Assembly (NCBI GenBank): GCA_964425695.1
Contig: CAYRNF010000005.1
Span: 1-64,000 of the forward strand
DNA length: 64,000 nucleotides
Source: JAKPBU01 sp964425695
GTDB taxonomy: Bacteria > Pseudomonadota > Gammaproteobacteria > Xanthomonadales > Xanthomonadaceae
Reading direction: 5' to 3'
Below, piece by piece: positions 36,679 to 45,549 of the stretch. How positions within the stretch are numbered: position 1 is the first letter of the stretch; every line of letters begins with the position of its first letter. Under the pieces are notes generated by a model. The model made no database searches, was not told the DNA's origin, and saw nothing but the letters and a program-made list of their open reading frames with translations. The position numbers and the translations under genes are program-made.

Positions 36679-36754
36679 GGGGCCATAGCTCAGCTGGGAG
36701 AGCGCCTGCATGGCATGCAGGAGGTCGGCGGTTCGATCCCGCCTGGCTCCACCA
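36679..36754 (+). tRNA. tRNA-Ala (anticodon GGC)
   Basis: 76 nt including encoded CCA. Acceptor stem GGGGCCA pairs with TGGCTCC with one G-U, and the anticodon loop is ATGGCAT in a CCTGC/GCAGG stem. The T loop reads GGTTCGATCCC. Confidence 0.97.
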
Positions 36755-36816
36755 CGGTTCAAGGCAAAAGCTTTTACGGCAAGCAGGGCTGCCTCGCCCG
36801 GTTCGCCAGAGACAAC

Positions 36817-36892
36817 GTCCCCATCGTCTAGAGGCCTAGGACATTACCCTTTCACGGTAGCGACCGGGGTTCGAATCCCCGTGGGGACGCCA
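36817..36892 (+). tRNA. tRNA-Glu (anticodon TTC)
   Basis: 76 nt with encoded CCA. Acceptor GTCCCC pairs with GGGGAC, and the loop CTTTCAC reads anticodon TTC. It follows tRNA-Ala by 62 bases and probably shares its transcript. Confidence 0.97.
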
Positions 36893-36899
36893 CTTCAGG

Positions 36900-36926
36900 A
36901 CCCGGCTTCGGCCGGGTTTCTTTTTG
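36900..36926 (+). terminator. Intrinsic terminator of the tRNA unit
   Basis: ACCCGGC-TTCG-GCCGGGT (36900-36917) followed by TTCTTTTT: a UUCG tetraloop hairpin with a T-run, just after tRNA-Glu. Confidence 0.85.
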
Positions 36927-37025
36927 CGCGCCGCAGGGGCGTGCGTGCCGGTCGAGCGCCGCGCAAGGCAAGCGTGCCGCGGGCGGTACACCGCGCGTCG
37001 CGAGTCGCACATGGCGCATGGCGTG

Positions 37026-37994
37026 CTAGAACCAGAAGCGGACGCCTGCCACCCACATCCTTTCGCTGCGCGGTTCTCCCGCATCCTCGGCCAGGTCTGC
37101 GGTGCGGCCGAGGCTGCGTTCCCACTCGTATCCCACGTAGGGCGCGAACTGGCGATGGAACTCGTAGCGCAGGCGCAGGCCGAGCGCGAGATCGCTCACG
37201 CCCCTGCCCACGCCGCGCTCGGGGTCGTCTTTCGAATACGCGTCGAGTTCGGCTCGCGGCTGCAGGACCAGGCGATTGGTGAGCAGCAGTTCGTACTCGG
37301 CTTCCACGGTGGCCGCCAGCCGGCCGTCGCGCCCGGCATAGCCGGTGGCCGACACTTCGAACTTGTAGGGCGCCATGCCCTGCACGCCGACCGCGAGCCA
37401 GTCCCGCGACGGCCCATGGCCCAGATCGTGACGGATGCCGATCAGGCGATCCCACCAGGGGCCTGTCGGGCGGCCCCAGAGCAGTTCGACGTTGCCATGT
37501 TCGGTGCTGCCGTGGCGACGGGCGCCCTCGCTGCGCAACCAGACCCGGTTCTGCAGATCGCCCGCCCAGCCCTGCAGCTCCCAGCCCAGGCCGCTGGCGT
37601 CTCCCGTGTCTTGCCACTCGAGGCGGTCGAACAGCAGCGTGGCGAGCACCGGGTCGTCGTCCATGTGGTCCTGCATGCGCATGCCATGCAGGTCGGGGAA
37701 TGCGGCAGCCAAGTCCTGCGGCGTCGGCGGCGGAAGCGGGGCAGGGGAGGCGGTTTCAGCGACCGGAACCGGATGCGCATGGCCGGGCGGCGACTGGGAA
37801 GGTGCTGCCGCCGGGGTGTCGGGCATCGCGTGCGCCGCGTGCGCGTCATGCCCGGCGGCAGGTTGCCGGGATGGCGTGCTCGGATGCGCGTGCTGGGCGT
37901 GCCCATGCCCGGCGTGCTGGGCGAGGGCCTGCAACGGCAGCGCTGCGATCAGGAACCACGTTGCGCCTGCGTGCGCGCTGCGCCGCGCGGTCAT
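37026..37994 (-). CDS. copB: Copper resistance outer-membrane protein CopB (chromosomal copy)
   Basis: Outer-membrane protein that binds or exports copper with CopA. The 322 residues have a signal peptide (MTARRSAHAG ... LQALAQ), a His-rich stretch (HAGHGHAQHAHP), then the CopB barrel region with WLRSEG, RLIGIRHDLG and FAPYVGYEWERSLGRTADLA. The ATG overlaps the copA stop (ATGA). Third gene of the minus-strand cueR-copA-copB operon. Confidence 0.92.
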   Translation of the reverse strand: MTARRSAHAGATWFLIAALPLQALAQHAGHGHAQHAHPSTPSRQPAAGHDAHAAHAMPDTPAAAPSQSPPGHAHPVPVAETASPAPLPPPTPQDLAAAFPDLHGMRMQDHMDDDPVLATLLFDRLEWQDTGDASGLGWELQGWAGDLQNRVWLRSEGARRHGSTEHGNVELLWGRPTGPWWDRLIGIRHDLGHGPSRDWLAVGVQGMAPYKFEVSATGYAGRDGRLAATVEAEYELLLTNRLVLQPRAELDAYSKDDPERGVGRGVSDLALGLRLRYEFHRQFAPYVGYEWERSLGRTADLAEDAGEPRSERMWVAGVRFWF

Positions 37995-39859
37995 GGATCC
38001 ACCCGCACTTCGCGGAACATGCCCAGTTCCATGTGCAGGAGCATGTGGCAGTGGAAGGCCCAGCGACCCAGCGCGTCGGCGGTGACCCGGTAGCTGCGCG
38101 CGCTGCCGGGCGGCACGCTGACGGTGTGCCGGCGCACCTGGAACGCGCCGGCTTCGTCCTCCAGGTCGCTCCACATGCCGTGCAGGTGGATGGGGTGTTC
38201 CATCATGGTGTCGTTGACCAGCACGATCCGCATGCGCTCGCCGTAATTGAGGCGGATGGGTTCGGCTTCCGAGAACGGAATGCCGTCGAACCCCCAGGTG
38301 TAGCGTTCCATGTTGCCGGTCAGGTGCAGTTCGACGGTGCGCGCCGGGTCCCGTGCGTCCGGGTCCGCGAAGCTGGACTTGAGATCGGCCGCGGTGAGCA
38401 CGCGGCGCCCGTTTCCGCGCAGGCCGATGCCCGGATCGTCGAGCCGGCGCGAGGGCGTCATGGTCTGCATGTCCACGCGCGGATTGCCGGCCTCGCTGGC
38501 CGGGTGCCGCTGCATGCCGGCGCCGTGGTCTTGGCTGGCGTGGCCTGGCGACAGGCCCGTCATGTCGTGGCCCGCGTGGTCCTGGGCGTGTTGCGGCATC
38601 GCGTGGCCCATCGCCGCGTGATCCGCCTGCGGCGCTGCGCGGCCCTGCATGGCGTGATCCTGCATGGCGTGCTTCTGCGTGTCATGTCCGGCCATGTCGT
38701 GTCCCGGCATGCTGTGCCCGGGCATGCTGTGCCCGCCGTGGCCCATGTCGGCCATCGTCAGGATGGGGCGCGGATCCAGCGGCGGGACCGGGGCCACTAG
38801 GCCCGGCCGCGGGGAAAGCGTGGCGCGCGCGTAACCGCCGCGGTCCATGGCCTGCGCGAAGATCGTATAAGGCTGGTCCGCCGGCTCCACGACCACGTCC
38901 ATGGTTTCGGCGACCGCGATGCGGAATTCGTCCACCGTCACCGGATGCACCGGCTGGCCGTCCGCACCCACCACGGTCATCTTCAGTCCCGGGATGCGCA
39001 CGTCGAAGAAGGTCATGGCCGACCCATTGATGAAGCGCAGGCGCACGCGCTGGCCCCGCTCGAACAGCGCGGTCCAGTTGCCGTCCGGCGTGGTGCCGTT
39101 GGCCAAGTAGGTGTAGGTGAGCGAAGTGACATCGGCCAGGTCGGTGGGGCTCATGCGCATCTGCCCCCATGCCTTGCGATCGGCCAGGGCGGCGTCGAAC
39201 CCGTCGCGCCGCGCATCGCGCAGGAAATCGCCCACGGTGCGCTTGTGCAGGTTGTAGTAGTCGGCCTGGATGCGCAGCTTGCGCACGATGGCGTGCGGAT
39301 CGGTATCGCTCCAGTCCGACAGCACGATCACGTGGTCGCGGTCGACGGCGACCGGATCCGCATCGCGCGGCTCCACCACGATCGCGCCGTACACGCCCAG
39401 CGCTTCCTGCAGGCTCGAATGCGCGTGGTACCAGTAGGTGCCGGACTGCCGCAGCCGAAACGTGTAGAGATAGCTTTCGCCGGGCCGGATGCCGTGGAAG
39501 CTCAGTCCGGGCACGCCGTCCATGTTGGCCGGCAGCAGGATGCCGTGCCAATGCAGCGACGTGTCCTGGCGCAGGCGGTTGCTGACGCGCAGGCGGACCG
39601 TGTCGCCCTCGCGCCACCGCAGCGTGGGAGCGGGCAGGGTGCCGTTCACCGTATTGGCCCATGCGTCGCGGCCGGTGAAGTTCACCAGGCTGCGGCCGAT
39701 GTCCAGGGCGAAGTCGGTCCCGCGCAGCACGGGGACCTGCACCGGCGCGGACGCGGGCGCGCGCGCAGCCGAGAACGCACCGCGCGGCATGGCGCCGGCC
39801 AGGCCCAGGCCCAGGCCCAGGGCGCCGGTGACGAACGTGCGGCGCTGGAGACGGGTCAC
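37991..39859 (-). CDS. copA: Multicopper oxidase CopA (chromosomal copy)
   Basis: Periplasmic multicopper oxidase of copper resistance. The 622 residues begin with a Tat-type signal (QRRTFVTGALGLGLGL). Copper ligand motifs are SLHWHG, YWYHAHSSLQEA, HPIHLHGMW and FHCHMLLHMELGMF. A Met/His-rich loop sits in the middle (HSMPGHSMPGHDMAGHD). The GTG start at 39859 overlaps the cueR stop (GTGA), so the gene is translated from the regulator's message. It resembles the second CopA at 48351, but the loops differ. Confidence 0.95.
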   Translation of the reverse strand: MTRLQRRTFVTGALGLGLGLAGAMPRGAFSAARAPASAPVQVPVLRGTDFALDIGRSLVNFTGRDAWANTVNGTLPAPTLRWREGDTVRLRVSNRLRQDTSLHWHGILLPANMDGVPGLSFHGIRPGESYLYTFRLRQSGTYWYHAHSSLQEALGVYGAIVVEPRDADPVAVDRDHVIVLSDWSDTDPHAIVRKLRIQADYYNLHKRTVGDFLRDARRDGFDAALADRKAWGQMRMSPTDLADVTSLTYTYLANGTTPDGNWTALFERGQRVRLRFINGSAMTFFDVRIPGLKMTVVGADGQPVHPVTVDEFRIAVAETMDVVVEPADQPYTIFAQAMDRGGYARATLSPRPGLVAPVPPLDPRPILTMADMGHGGHSMPGHSMPGHDMAGHDTQKHAMQDHAMQGRAAPQADHAAMGHAMPQHAQDHAGHDMTGLSPGHASQDHGAGMQRHPASEAGNPRVDMQTMTPSRRLDDPGIGLRGNGRRVLTAADLKSSFADPDARDPARTVELHLTGNMERYTWGFDGIPFSEAEPIRLNYGERMRIVLVNDTMMEHPIHLHGMWSDLEDEAGAFQVRRHTVSVPPGSARSYRVTADALGRWAFHCHMLLHMELGMFREVRVDP

Positions 39860-40263
39860 GCCGCCTCCGGCTCGAACGAGAGCACGCGCTCGACGATCGG
39901 GCAGCCAGCGACCGGCCCATGACCCGAACATGCGGTAACCAGCCCCGCCAGCGTGTCGCGCACCGACTGCAGCTCGCGCAGGCGTGCCTCCACGTCCGCG
40001 AGCCGCTGCGCCGCAAGCGCACGGATCTCACCGCGATCGGCGTCGCGCGCCGAACTCAGGCGCAACAGCTCGCGGGTTTCCTCCAGGGTGAATCCCAGCG
40101 CCTTGCTGCGCCGGATGAAGCGAAGCGTCGCCACGTCCGTGGGAGCGTATTCGCGGTACCCCGAGGGCCGCCGCATCGGCTCGGAAAGCAGGCCCCGGCG
40201 CTCGTAGTAGCGCACGGTATCCACGGGAACGCCGGCTTGGCGCGCGAGTTGGCCGATCTGCAT
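39856..40263 (-). CDS. cueR: MerR-family copper-responsive regulator (CueR type, chromosomal)
   Basis: Activates copper-resistance promoters when bound to Cu(I). The 135 residues have a winged HTH (MQIGQLARQAGVPVDTVRYYERRGLL), a dimerisation helix and a C-terminal metal loop CSGHGPVAGCPI, in which two Cys are spaced as in CueR. ATG 40263 is used since the 12 extra upstream residues fall in the promoter. The regulator is the first gene of its own cop operon. Confidence 0.92.
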   Translation of the reverse strand: MQIGQLARQAGVPVDTVRYYERRGLLSEPMRRPSGYREYAPTDVATLRFIRRSKALGFTLEETRELLRLSSARDADRGEIRALAAQRLADVEARLRELQSVRDTLAGLVTACSGHGPVAGCPIVERVLSFEPEAA

Positions 40264-40290
40264 GGGAGCCGGTCCACAGGTAGGGCCAGC

Positions 40291-40322
40291 AGTCTGCACC
40301 CTGGACCGTGGTACAGGGTCAA
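40291..40322 (-). promoter_or_regulatory. MerR-type promoter/operator of cueR-copA-copB
   Basis: On the minus strand TTGACC (40322-40317) and CAGACT (40296-40291) are separated by 20 bases, the overlong spacing of MerR-activated promoters. Inside lies the dyad CTGTACC-AC-GGTCCAG. Its sequence is almost identical to the island promoter at 53958-53989. The left edge of the foreign element begins just upstream. Confidence 0.8.
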
Positions 40323-40339
40323 GGCCTTCGTTGTACTTA

Positions 40340-40355
40340 CATAATCTGCATTATG
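40340..40355 (+). promoter_or_regulatory. Candidate attachment core or operator ahead of ginA
   Basis: CATAAT-CTGC-ATTATG, a 6+4+6 inverted repeat in an AT-rich patch between the cueR promoter and the ginA start. Tyrosine recombinase cores have such paired arms. No second copy was found in the window, so the role is undecided. Confidence 0.45.
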
Positions 40356-40362
40356 CGTAAAA

Positions 40363-41688
40363 GTGGTACATATTGAGGTGTTGCGTTGGGAAGGCGTTCT
40401 AGCCCTACTTGACCGCAATAGTGACGTGATAAATGGTACAAATCATGTTGCTCTCCAAGAGTTCCTTGTGCTTAGACTGCTGAATGATCCTCAAGTCCCG
40501 AGCTCACTCCGAGGCGCATTGATCGTCGACGATCGCTACAGGTTGCCGCGCTACTGGGCCAACGTCTGGATATCGATGTCGAGTTCTGAGCTTGCCGCGT
40601 CAACTCAGATCAAGCGGCTACGCTACGTGGAGAACCTCTACGCCCATGCAGACGGCCTATTTGGAACCAGTTCTCTAGACGATGCGTTGGGCGATCTGGA
40701 TGACGTTCGGCTTGCCGAGATTCTTGAGTCTTGGTTCATATCCATCCGAAACCAAGCCTACGTAGGACCTGCCGACGAGACCCGTTGGAGAACCGGGTTG
40801 TCCTTCGTTACGGCCACAGTCACTTGGCTGTCGAAGACAACCCTTCCGACGGATCGATTACGGCATATCGAGAGTCGGTTGCATCGCCTGTCCAATCTCT
40901 ATGGGCAGCTACATGTGCGAAAGAGCAAGCACGCGAGCCAAATCCGTTCACTGCCGGCCAGCGTGGTTGAAGTGTTATACGAAATGCTGGATCCAGCATC
41001 CGCCACCAACCCATTCCCCAGAACGCATACCAGGTGGCTTACCTTCTTGGCGTTCCTGCTGATGCTTCACCAGGGCCTCCGGCGCGGCGAGCTGATGCTT
41101 CTCACGGCAGATGTTGTCAAAAGCGGATTCGATGATCGTCAGCAGCGGCCCCGTTATTGGTTGAACGTCTCGGAAAGCAAATACTCCGATGACGAGGCTG
41201 ATCCACGATACTCGCGGCCCAGCATTAAATCTGCGGACTCCGTTCGTCAACTGCCAGTGAGCAACACGATTGCTGCGGTGGTGCAAACCTACGTCGAGAA
41301 CTATCGAGGGAAGCCAAGTCACGCCTTCCTGCTGAACACTCAACAGAACAGACCGTTGTCAACGGAGTCTTTGACGAAGATGTTCGCAAAGATCTCCGCG
41401 AGCCTTCCACGCGCTGCCCTTAAAGAGCTGGCGGACAGAAATCAAAAGACGGCCATAACGCCGCACGATCTGCGTCATACATGCGCGGTGGTAAGACTGA
41501 ATCAGCTGCTGCAGCAGGGTGATCCGATGGAAGAAGCGCTCCAGAAGCTCAGGGCGTTTTTTGGGTGGTCCAGAGAGTCACAGATGCCACTTCGCTACGC
41601 CCGGGCAGTGTTTGAGGATCGCCTCTCGTCAGTCTGGAACGACGCGCTAGATGAGAGAGTTGCCGTTCTAAGAGCGATCCCGTCCTAA
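40363..41688 (+). CDS. Tyrosine recombinase, first of trio (GinA-like)
   Basis: Site-specific recombinase predicted to move the island. In 441 residues the catalytic pattern is complete: Arg in LMLHQGLRRGELMLL (R240/241), H-x-x-R in TPHDLRHTCAVVRL (H368, R371), Trp in RAFFGWSRES (W402), and nucleophile Tyr in MPLRYARAVFE (Y412). Starts with GTG at 40363 inside or beside the palindromic end; no convincing Shine-Dalgarno precedes it, so a start a few codons later is possible. GinB begins 19 bases after its stop. Confidence 0.85.
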   Translation: MVHIEVLRWEGVLALLDRNSDVINGTNHVALQEFLVLRLLNDPQVPSSLRGALIVDDRYRLPRYWANVWISMSSSELAASTQIKRLRYVENLYAHADGLFGTSSLDDALGDLDDVRLAEILESWFISIRNQAYVGPADETRWRTGLSFVTATVTWLSKTTLPTDRLRHIESRLHRLSNLYGQLHVRKSKHASQIRSLPASVVEVLYEMLDPASATNPFPRTHTRWLTFLAFLLMLHQGLRRGELMLLTADVVKSGFDDRQQRPRYWLNVSESKYSDDEADPRYSRPSIKSADSVRQLPVSNTIAAVVQTYVENYRGKPSHAFLLNTQQNRPLSTESLTKMFAKISASLPRAALKELADRNQKTAITPHDLRHTCAVVRLNQLLQQGDPMEEALQKLRAFFGWSRESQMPLRYARAVFEDRLSSVWNDALDERVAVLRAIPS

Positions 41689-41707
41689 GCCACGCTTGGA
41701 GCGCAAC

Positions 41708-43219
41708 ATGGCTAGAAGTGAAAATGTTCAATGGAAGTTGGAAGCTGGGGCTTACGAGATAGTTGCTCAACTACCGTTGTTGCCTCCGGTGATTCGGTAC
41801 TACGACGATTTCGACGAAAAACAACGATCAATTCGAGATCCAACCACTGCCAAATGTTTTGCGGTCCATGTCGATGGCCGCGTCGTGAAAGTTGGTTTTG
41901 ATCATTTGCCAGAGCAACTCACCCTATTGATAAAACACGTCTTCTTGTACCTCCTAGGTGAAGGGCTGGCTCCATCGTCGGCAAGCAAGTACGCCCTTGG
42001 CAGCAAGGCGATCGGCGAGGCAGGAATCGTCAATTTGTTGGGGGTGGAACCAACAGAAATAGGATCGTTCTGGGCGGCATTTTTTGCACGCGACCTGCCG
42101 ACGGAAGCGTACGCGTGCGCGAAATCGATCCTGCGACTGCTATGCAAATATCGACTCAACCAATGGGCTGACTCCTACCACGGGGTGATATCCGCCCTCC
42201 CCCTCCCCTTCAAAGACAAATACGCTGTCGTTCGGTCCGGCGAAGCGTTTATTTCGGTGGACGATGAAGCAGCCGTAGTTCGATTTTTGGATGGAGCGGC
42301 GATCCAGGCCGAAGAGTCGTTGCTGGCTCTCGAAGATGCGCAAGACGCAGCGATGTTGCTTTGTGCATACCAGTTCGCAATGCGACCGGTTCAGATTGCA
42401 ATGCTCACGTTTCGTGATGTAAAAGTTCGTCGAGAAGGTGTCGACATGCTCGCGTCCGTCCACCTCACATTCCGCATGGCAAAGCAGCGGAGTTCCAGTG
42501 CCGCCAAGCCGCTGCTTAGGCGAGTGAAACGTGAGTGGACCCCACTCTTCGTCGAGATTGATCGGCGCTTTCAGGCTAATGGCGATGATGCGGGCGCTAG
42601 GGTCTTCGGCGCCACATCCGCTAATGAAGCAAGTCGTCGCATCAGCTCCCTACTTCGCGATCTGCTCGATCCAGGCGCGACCGCCGTCAATCTGCGGCAC
42701 ACAGCCGCTCAACGCCTCGTTGACGCCGGCGCAAGCCAAGAGGAACTGGCCGAGTTTCTTGGGCACTCGGATATGACTACTGCGCTTGTGTACTACGAAA
42801 CATCGGTCAACCAGGCTGAGCGGGTGAACAAAGCACTGGGGATCTCTGAGATCTATCAGCGCGTGGCTCGCATTGCCCACGACCGGTTTATTGGCCCCGA
42901 AGAACTCGCGCAATTGAAGGAATCCCAGCAGATCGGCGGAGCGCCACATGGTGTGCCGATCGCGGGGATCGGTGGATGCACCTCCGGGCAGGCTGCGTGC
43001 CCCTACAACCCGATCCTGTCCTGCTATGGCTGCAGGAAGTTCATGCCGATTCACGACGTTCAGATGCACTCGAAAGTTCTAGCCGACTTTCGGGGTGTGG
43101 CGCGGTTCTTCCATGACTCATCTCGTGGCGACGCGGTTTCGCCCGCCTATCTACAGCTTGAACGGACGATCGCCGAAGTTCAGGCGGTGGTGGCTGAGCT
43201 CGAAGGTTCGCCGTCTTGA
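41708..43219 (+). CDS. Tyrosine recombinase, second of trio (GinB-like)
   Basis: 503 residues. Catalytic elements: Arg in CAYQFAMRPVQIAML, NLRHTAAQRLVDAG where Asn-Leu-Arg stands for the usual H-x-x-R, and LGHSDMTTALVYYE containing the second His and the Tyr. A C-terminal Cys cluster C-x6-CP-x6-C-x2-C (GGCTSGQAACPYNPILSCYGC) could bind zinc. ATG 41708 is used since it is preceded by GGAGCG. The stop overlaps the next gene's TTG (TTGA). Confidence 0.85.
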   Translation: MARSENVQWKLEAGAYEIVAQLPLLPPVIRYYDDFDEKQRSIRDPTTAKCFAVHVDGRVVKVGFDHLPEQLTLLIKHVFLYLLGEGLAPSSASKYALGSKAIGEAGIVNLLGVEPTEIGSFWAAFFARDLPTEAYACAKSILRLLCKYRLNQWADSYHGVISALPLPFKDKYAVVRSGEAFISVDDEAAVVRFLDGAAIQAEESLLALEDAQDAAMLLCAYQFAMRPVQIAMLTFRDVKVRREGVDMLASVHLTFRMAKQRSSSAAKPLLRRVKREWTPLFVEIDRRFQANGDDAGARVFGATSANEASRRISSLLRDLLDPGATAVNLRHTAAQRLVDAGASQEELAEFLGHSDMTTALVYYETSVNQAERVNKALGISEIYQRVARIAHDRFIGPEELAQLKESQQIGGAPHGVPIAGIGGCTSGQAACPYNPILSCYGCRKFMPIHDVQMHSKVLADFRGVARFFHDSSRGDAVSPAYLQLERTIAEVQAVVAELEGSPS

Positions 43220-45549
43220 ATCCCCACTACTTAGCTTTCATCCAGCTCGGAAAAGAGCTGGCCGCAACGCATGGAGTTGCCTGGGAAATTCCCCTGGACC
43301 AGAGCGGCACGGCGATCAAAGGGCATGACTGGGACCTCACTGCGCTAGCAGGAGGCGTCGCTCCCAAGCATCGCTTGCGCCACTTCAGTTCGGAACGTTC
43401 GGCACTTGATGCGCTCAACGCAGCCCGCTCTTCCAACGGGCTGCCGGTTCTGTCTGGTCGCACTTTGTCGACTGCATGGCAGGACCTCATCAAAGCTGCC
43501 GTCATGGAACAGCTGTTTGTTCGCCGCAACTCGTTCGGTCACATCGCCAACAATGTGGCGCGCCCCTTGCGTGTGATCGCTACGTGTGCGGCAGACACCG
43601 AGCCATGGAGTGTCACTGTTGATGAGATGGCTCTCGCGGTTCGTACCGGCAACAGCATCCAGGCATCGGGCAAGCTTGGCGATTTGATCGCGGGGCTGAC
43701 CAAGGTGTTGTTTGATACCAACCACTTGGCCGATGTGGGACCGCTCTACCCTGCCCTCGCCGCCGCACGCCTCCAGCCTAGAGCCACTCGACGGTCCAAA
43801 TTTCTCAATTCTCACGCGGAGATTCGGCACAACCTGGAAGATCGCAAACGCGCTGAGCGCCTACCCGAACGTCGCGCGTTCTGGGAGCTGGTCCGGATCG
43901 TCATGACCGAGCAGCCCCTGACCTTCATGGACGAACTGCGCTTTGCAGCCATTCGCATCATGATCTTGACGGGCTTCCGAATTGGAGAGGCCACACTTCT
44001 CCCCGCTGAGTGGCGCACAGACCGGCATTACTTCGACTCGAAACAGCGGCCTGCAGGGGAGCTAGGTGGGTATTCCCAATCGCTCATGATCCGGCACTTC
44101 GCCGAAAAGCAGCAGGCAAAGAACGCCGACAGCAAGGTGCTCATCGACAAGACTCACTACGTTCCCCAGATGTTCGAGGAGATTGTGAGCGAGACCCTGA
44201 CACGTGCTGCGGCAATCACCAGCCCGCTACGGAACACGCTGAGGAAGCAGACTGAAACAGGGCGCGTTTTGCCAGACTTTGCGCTCAGTGAGCTGGTCCC
44301 GGTCACGCAAATTTACACTCGCCTCACTGGAAACGCTTTCTGGCTAGACATGAGCGAGGAGCAGAAGCGGTCTTGGATACAGAAGTGCCGGAAAAACTAT
44401 TCTACCGAGTGCTTCGACGAACTCCAGAAGATGCAGGAGCAGAGAAGCGTTCATTCCCCAGGCGAAGTGAGTGCGACCGCTCGTATGTACTTTCGTCGGA
44501 TGGCCCAATTTGACGGGAAGGATGGTGCCGCATTGGCGCTAAGAAGCGCTGATGGCACGGCCATCTCGCTCAGGGGCAAGCATGACATGAGCGAGCTCTT
44601 CGTAAAAATCGGAGAGCTTGAAGATTACCTTCGTGCTGCGGCCGCTTCAAAGTTGCCGGACACCGAGTTTTTCAGTCTGACCGATCGTAGCTTTGCTTCT
44701 TGGGAGTTCCTTTTCCTGCATCCGAAACGATCCTTGGCTGAGGAGCGAAACAACGGAGTCTGCGATGTCACCCGATACGTCTCCGTTGGCCGACCCGATA
44801 CGACCTTGGTCAATCTTTCCCTTGGCGAGCAGAAGTCCTGCGATACGCTGTTCAAACGTTATGGGCAGTCCAACGGCGACACAGCGTTGGTGCTCACTTC
44901 CCACACCCTGCGCCACCTCCAGAACACCGAGCTTTTCCGCCTCGGCGTGGCCGATACCATCATCTCCAAACGCTTCAATCGCAGAAGCGTGGCCCAAAGC
45001 TACGAATACGATCATCGCAGCCTGGCGGAAGAGCTGGATCAACTCGAACTGCCTGCCGACGTGGAAATGGCGCTCGGCGAGAAAGCCAGCACTGTCGCGA
45101 AGATGATCCAATTTGGCAAAGCCAGCGGTCCGATCGTGGATGCGTTCAAGCGGATCCAGAGCAGCGAGGGTGACACCGCCGCGTTCGAGTTCCTGAAGGT
45201 CGAAGCCGACGGCTTCCACGCGACTCCCTACGGGCATTGCTTGAACAGCTTCACTGTCGATCCGTGTCCTAAACATCTGGAGTGCTTTTCCGGCTGCCGC
45301 CATCTTTCGGCGACCAATTTGCCCGAGAATCGTGGCCATCTGCGCACCCTCGAACTCAAGTTGGCCGCGGCTGTCGAGACCGCGGAGGCTAAGCCATCAA
45401 AGAGCATCGGCCGCACAAACCAGATTCAGCATGCCAAGGTCCGGCTTGCCGGCGTGCGTACGCTCTTGGCGACCAAACAGGGCGAAAAGCCATTTCCCGA
45501 TGGTCCCGACCTCTCTCTTCCTCGCCGCACGGGAGTCATGGATGGATAA
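43216..45549 (+). CDS. Large tyrosine recombinase, third of trio (GinC-like)
   Basis: 777 residues, much larger than ordinary integrases. Catalytic region: Arg in ILTGFRIGEATLLP, then SHTLRHLQNTELFRLGVADT and the nucleophile-bearing RRSVAQSYEYDHRSL. A Cys/His cluster follows near the C terminus (HCLNSFTVDPCPKHLECF with SGC), parallel to that of the second recombinase. TTG start at 43216, coupled to GinB. The long N-terminal half shows no recognisable domain. Confidence 0.83.
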   Translation: MNPHYLAFIQLGKELAATHGVAWEIPLDQSGTAIKGHDWDLTALAGGVAPKHRLRHFSSERSALDALNAARSSNGLPVLSGRTLSTAWQDLIKAAVMEQLFVRRNSFGHIANNVARPLRVIATCAADTEPWSVTVDEMALAVRTGNSIQASGKLGDLIAGLTKVLFDTNHLADVGPLYPALAAARLQPRATRRSKFLNSHAEIRHNLEDRKRAERLPERRAFWELVRIVMTEQPLTFMDELRFAAIRIMILTGFRIGEATLLPAEWRTDRHYFDSKQRPAGELGGYSQSLMIRHFAEKQQAKNADSKVLIDKTHYVPQMFEEIVSETLTRAAAITSPLRNTLRKQTETGRVLPDFALSELVPVTQIYTRLTGNAFWLDMSEEQKRSWIQKCRKNYSTECFDELQKMQEQRSVHSPGEVSATARMYFRRMAQFDGKDGAALALRSADGTAISLRGKHDMSELFVKIGELEDYLRAAAASKLPDTEFFSLTDRSFASWEFLFLHPKRSLAEERNNGVCDVTRYVSVGRPDTTLVNLSLGEQKSCDTLFKRYGQSNGDTALVLTSHTLRHLQNTELFRLGVADTIISKRFNRRSVAQSYEYDHRSLAEELDQLELPADVEMALGEKASTVAKMIQFGKASGPIVDAFKRIQSSEGDTAAFEFLKVEADGFHATPYGHCLNSFTVDPCPKHLECFSGCRHLSATNLPENRGHLRTLELKLAAAVETAEAKPSKSIGRTNQIQHAKVRLAGVRTLLATKQGEKPFPDGPDLSLPRRTGVMDG

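Noticed and set aside
36679..36892. tRNA genes as island attachment site
   Set aside because: Native copB, copA and cueR lie between the tRNAs and the foreign genes, and no tRNA 3' end duplication was noticed.
40363..45549. Tn554 or RIT element
   Set aside because: Also three tyrosine recombinases, but sizes (441/503/777) plus a fourth helical gene fit a GInt module better; the alternative is noted in the feature entry.
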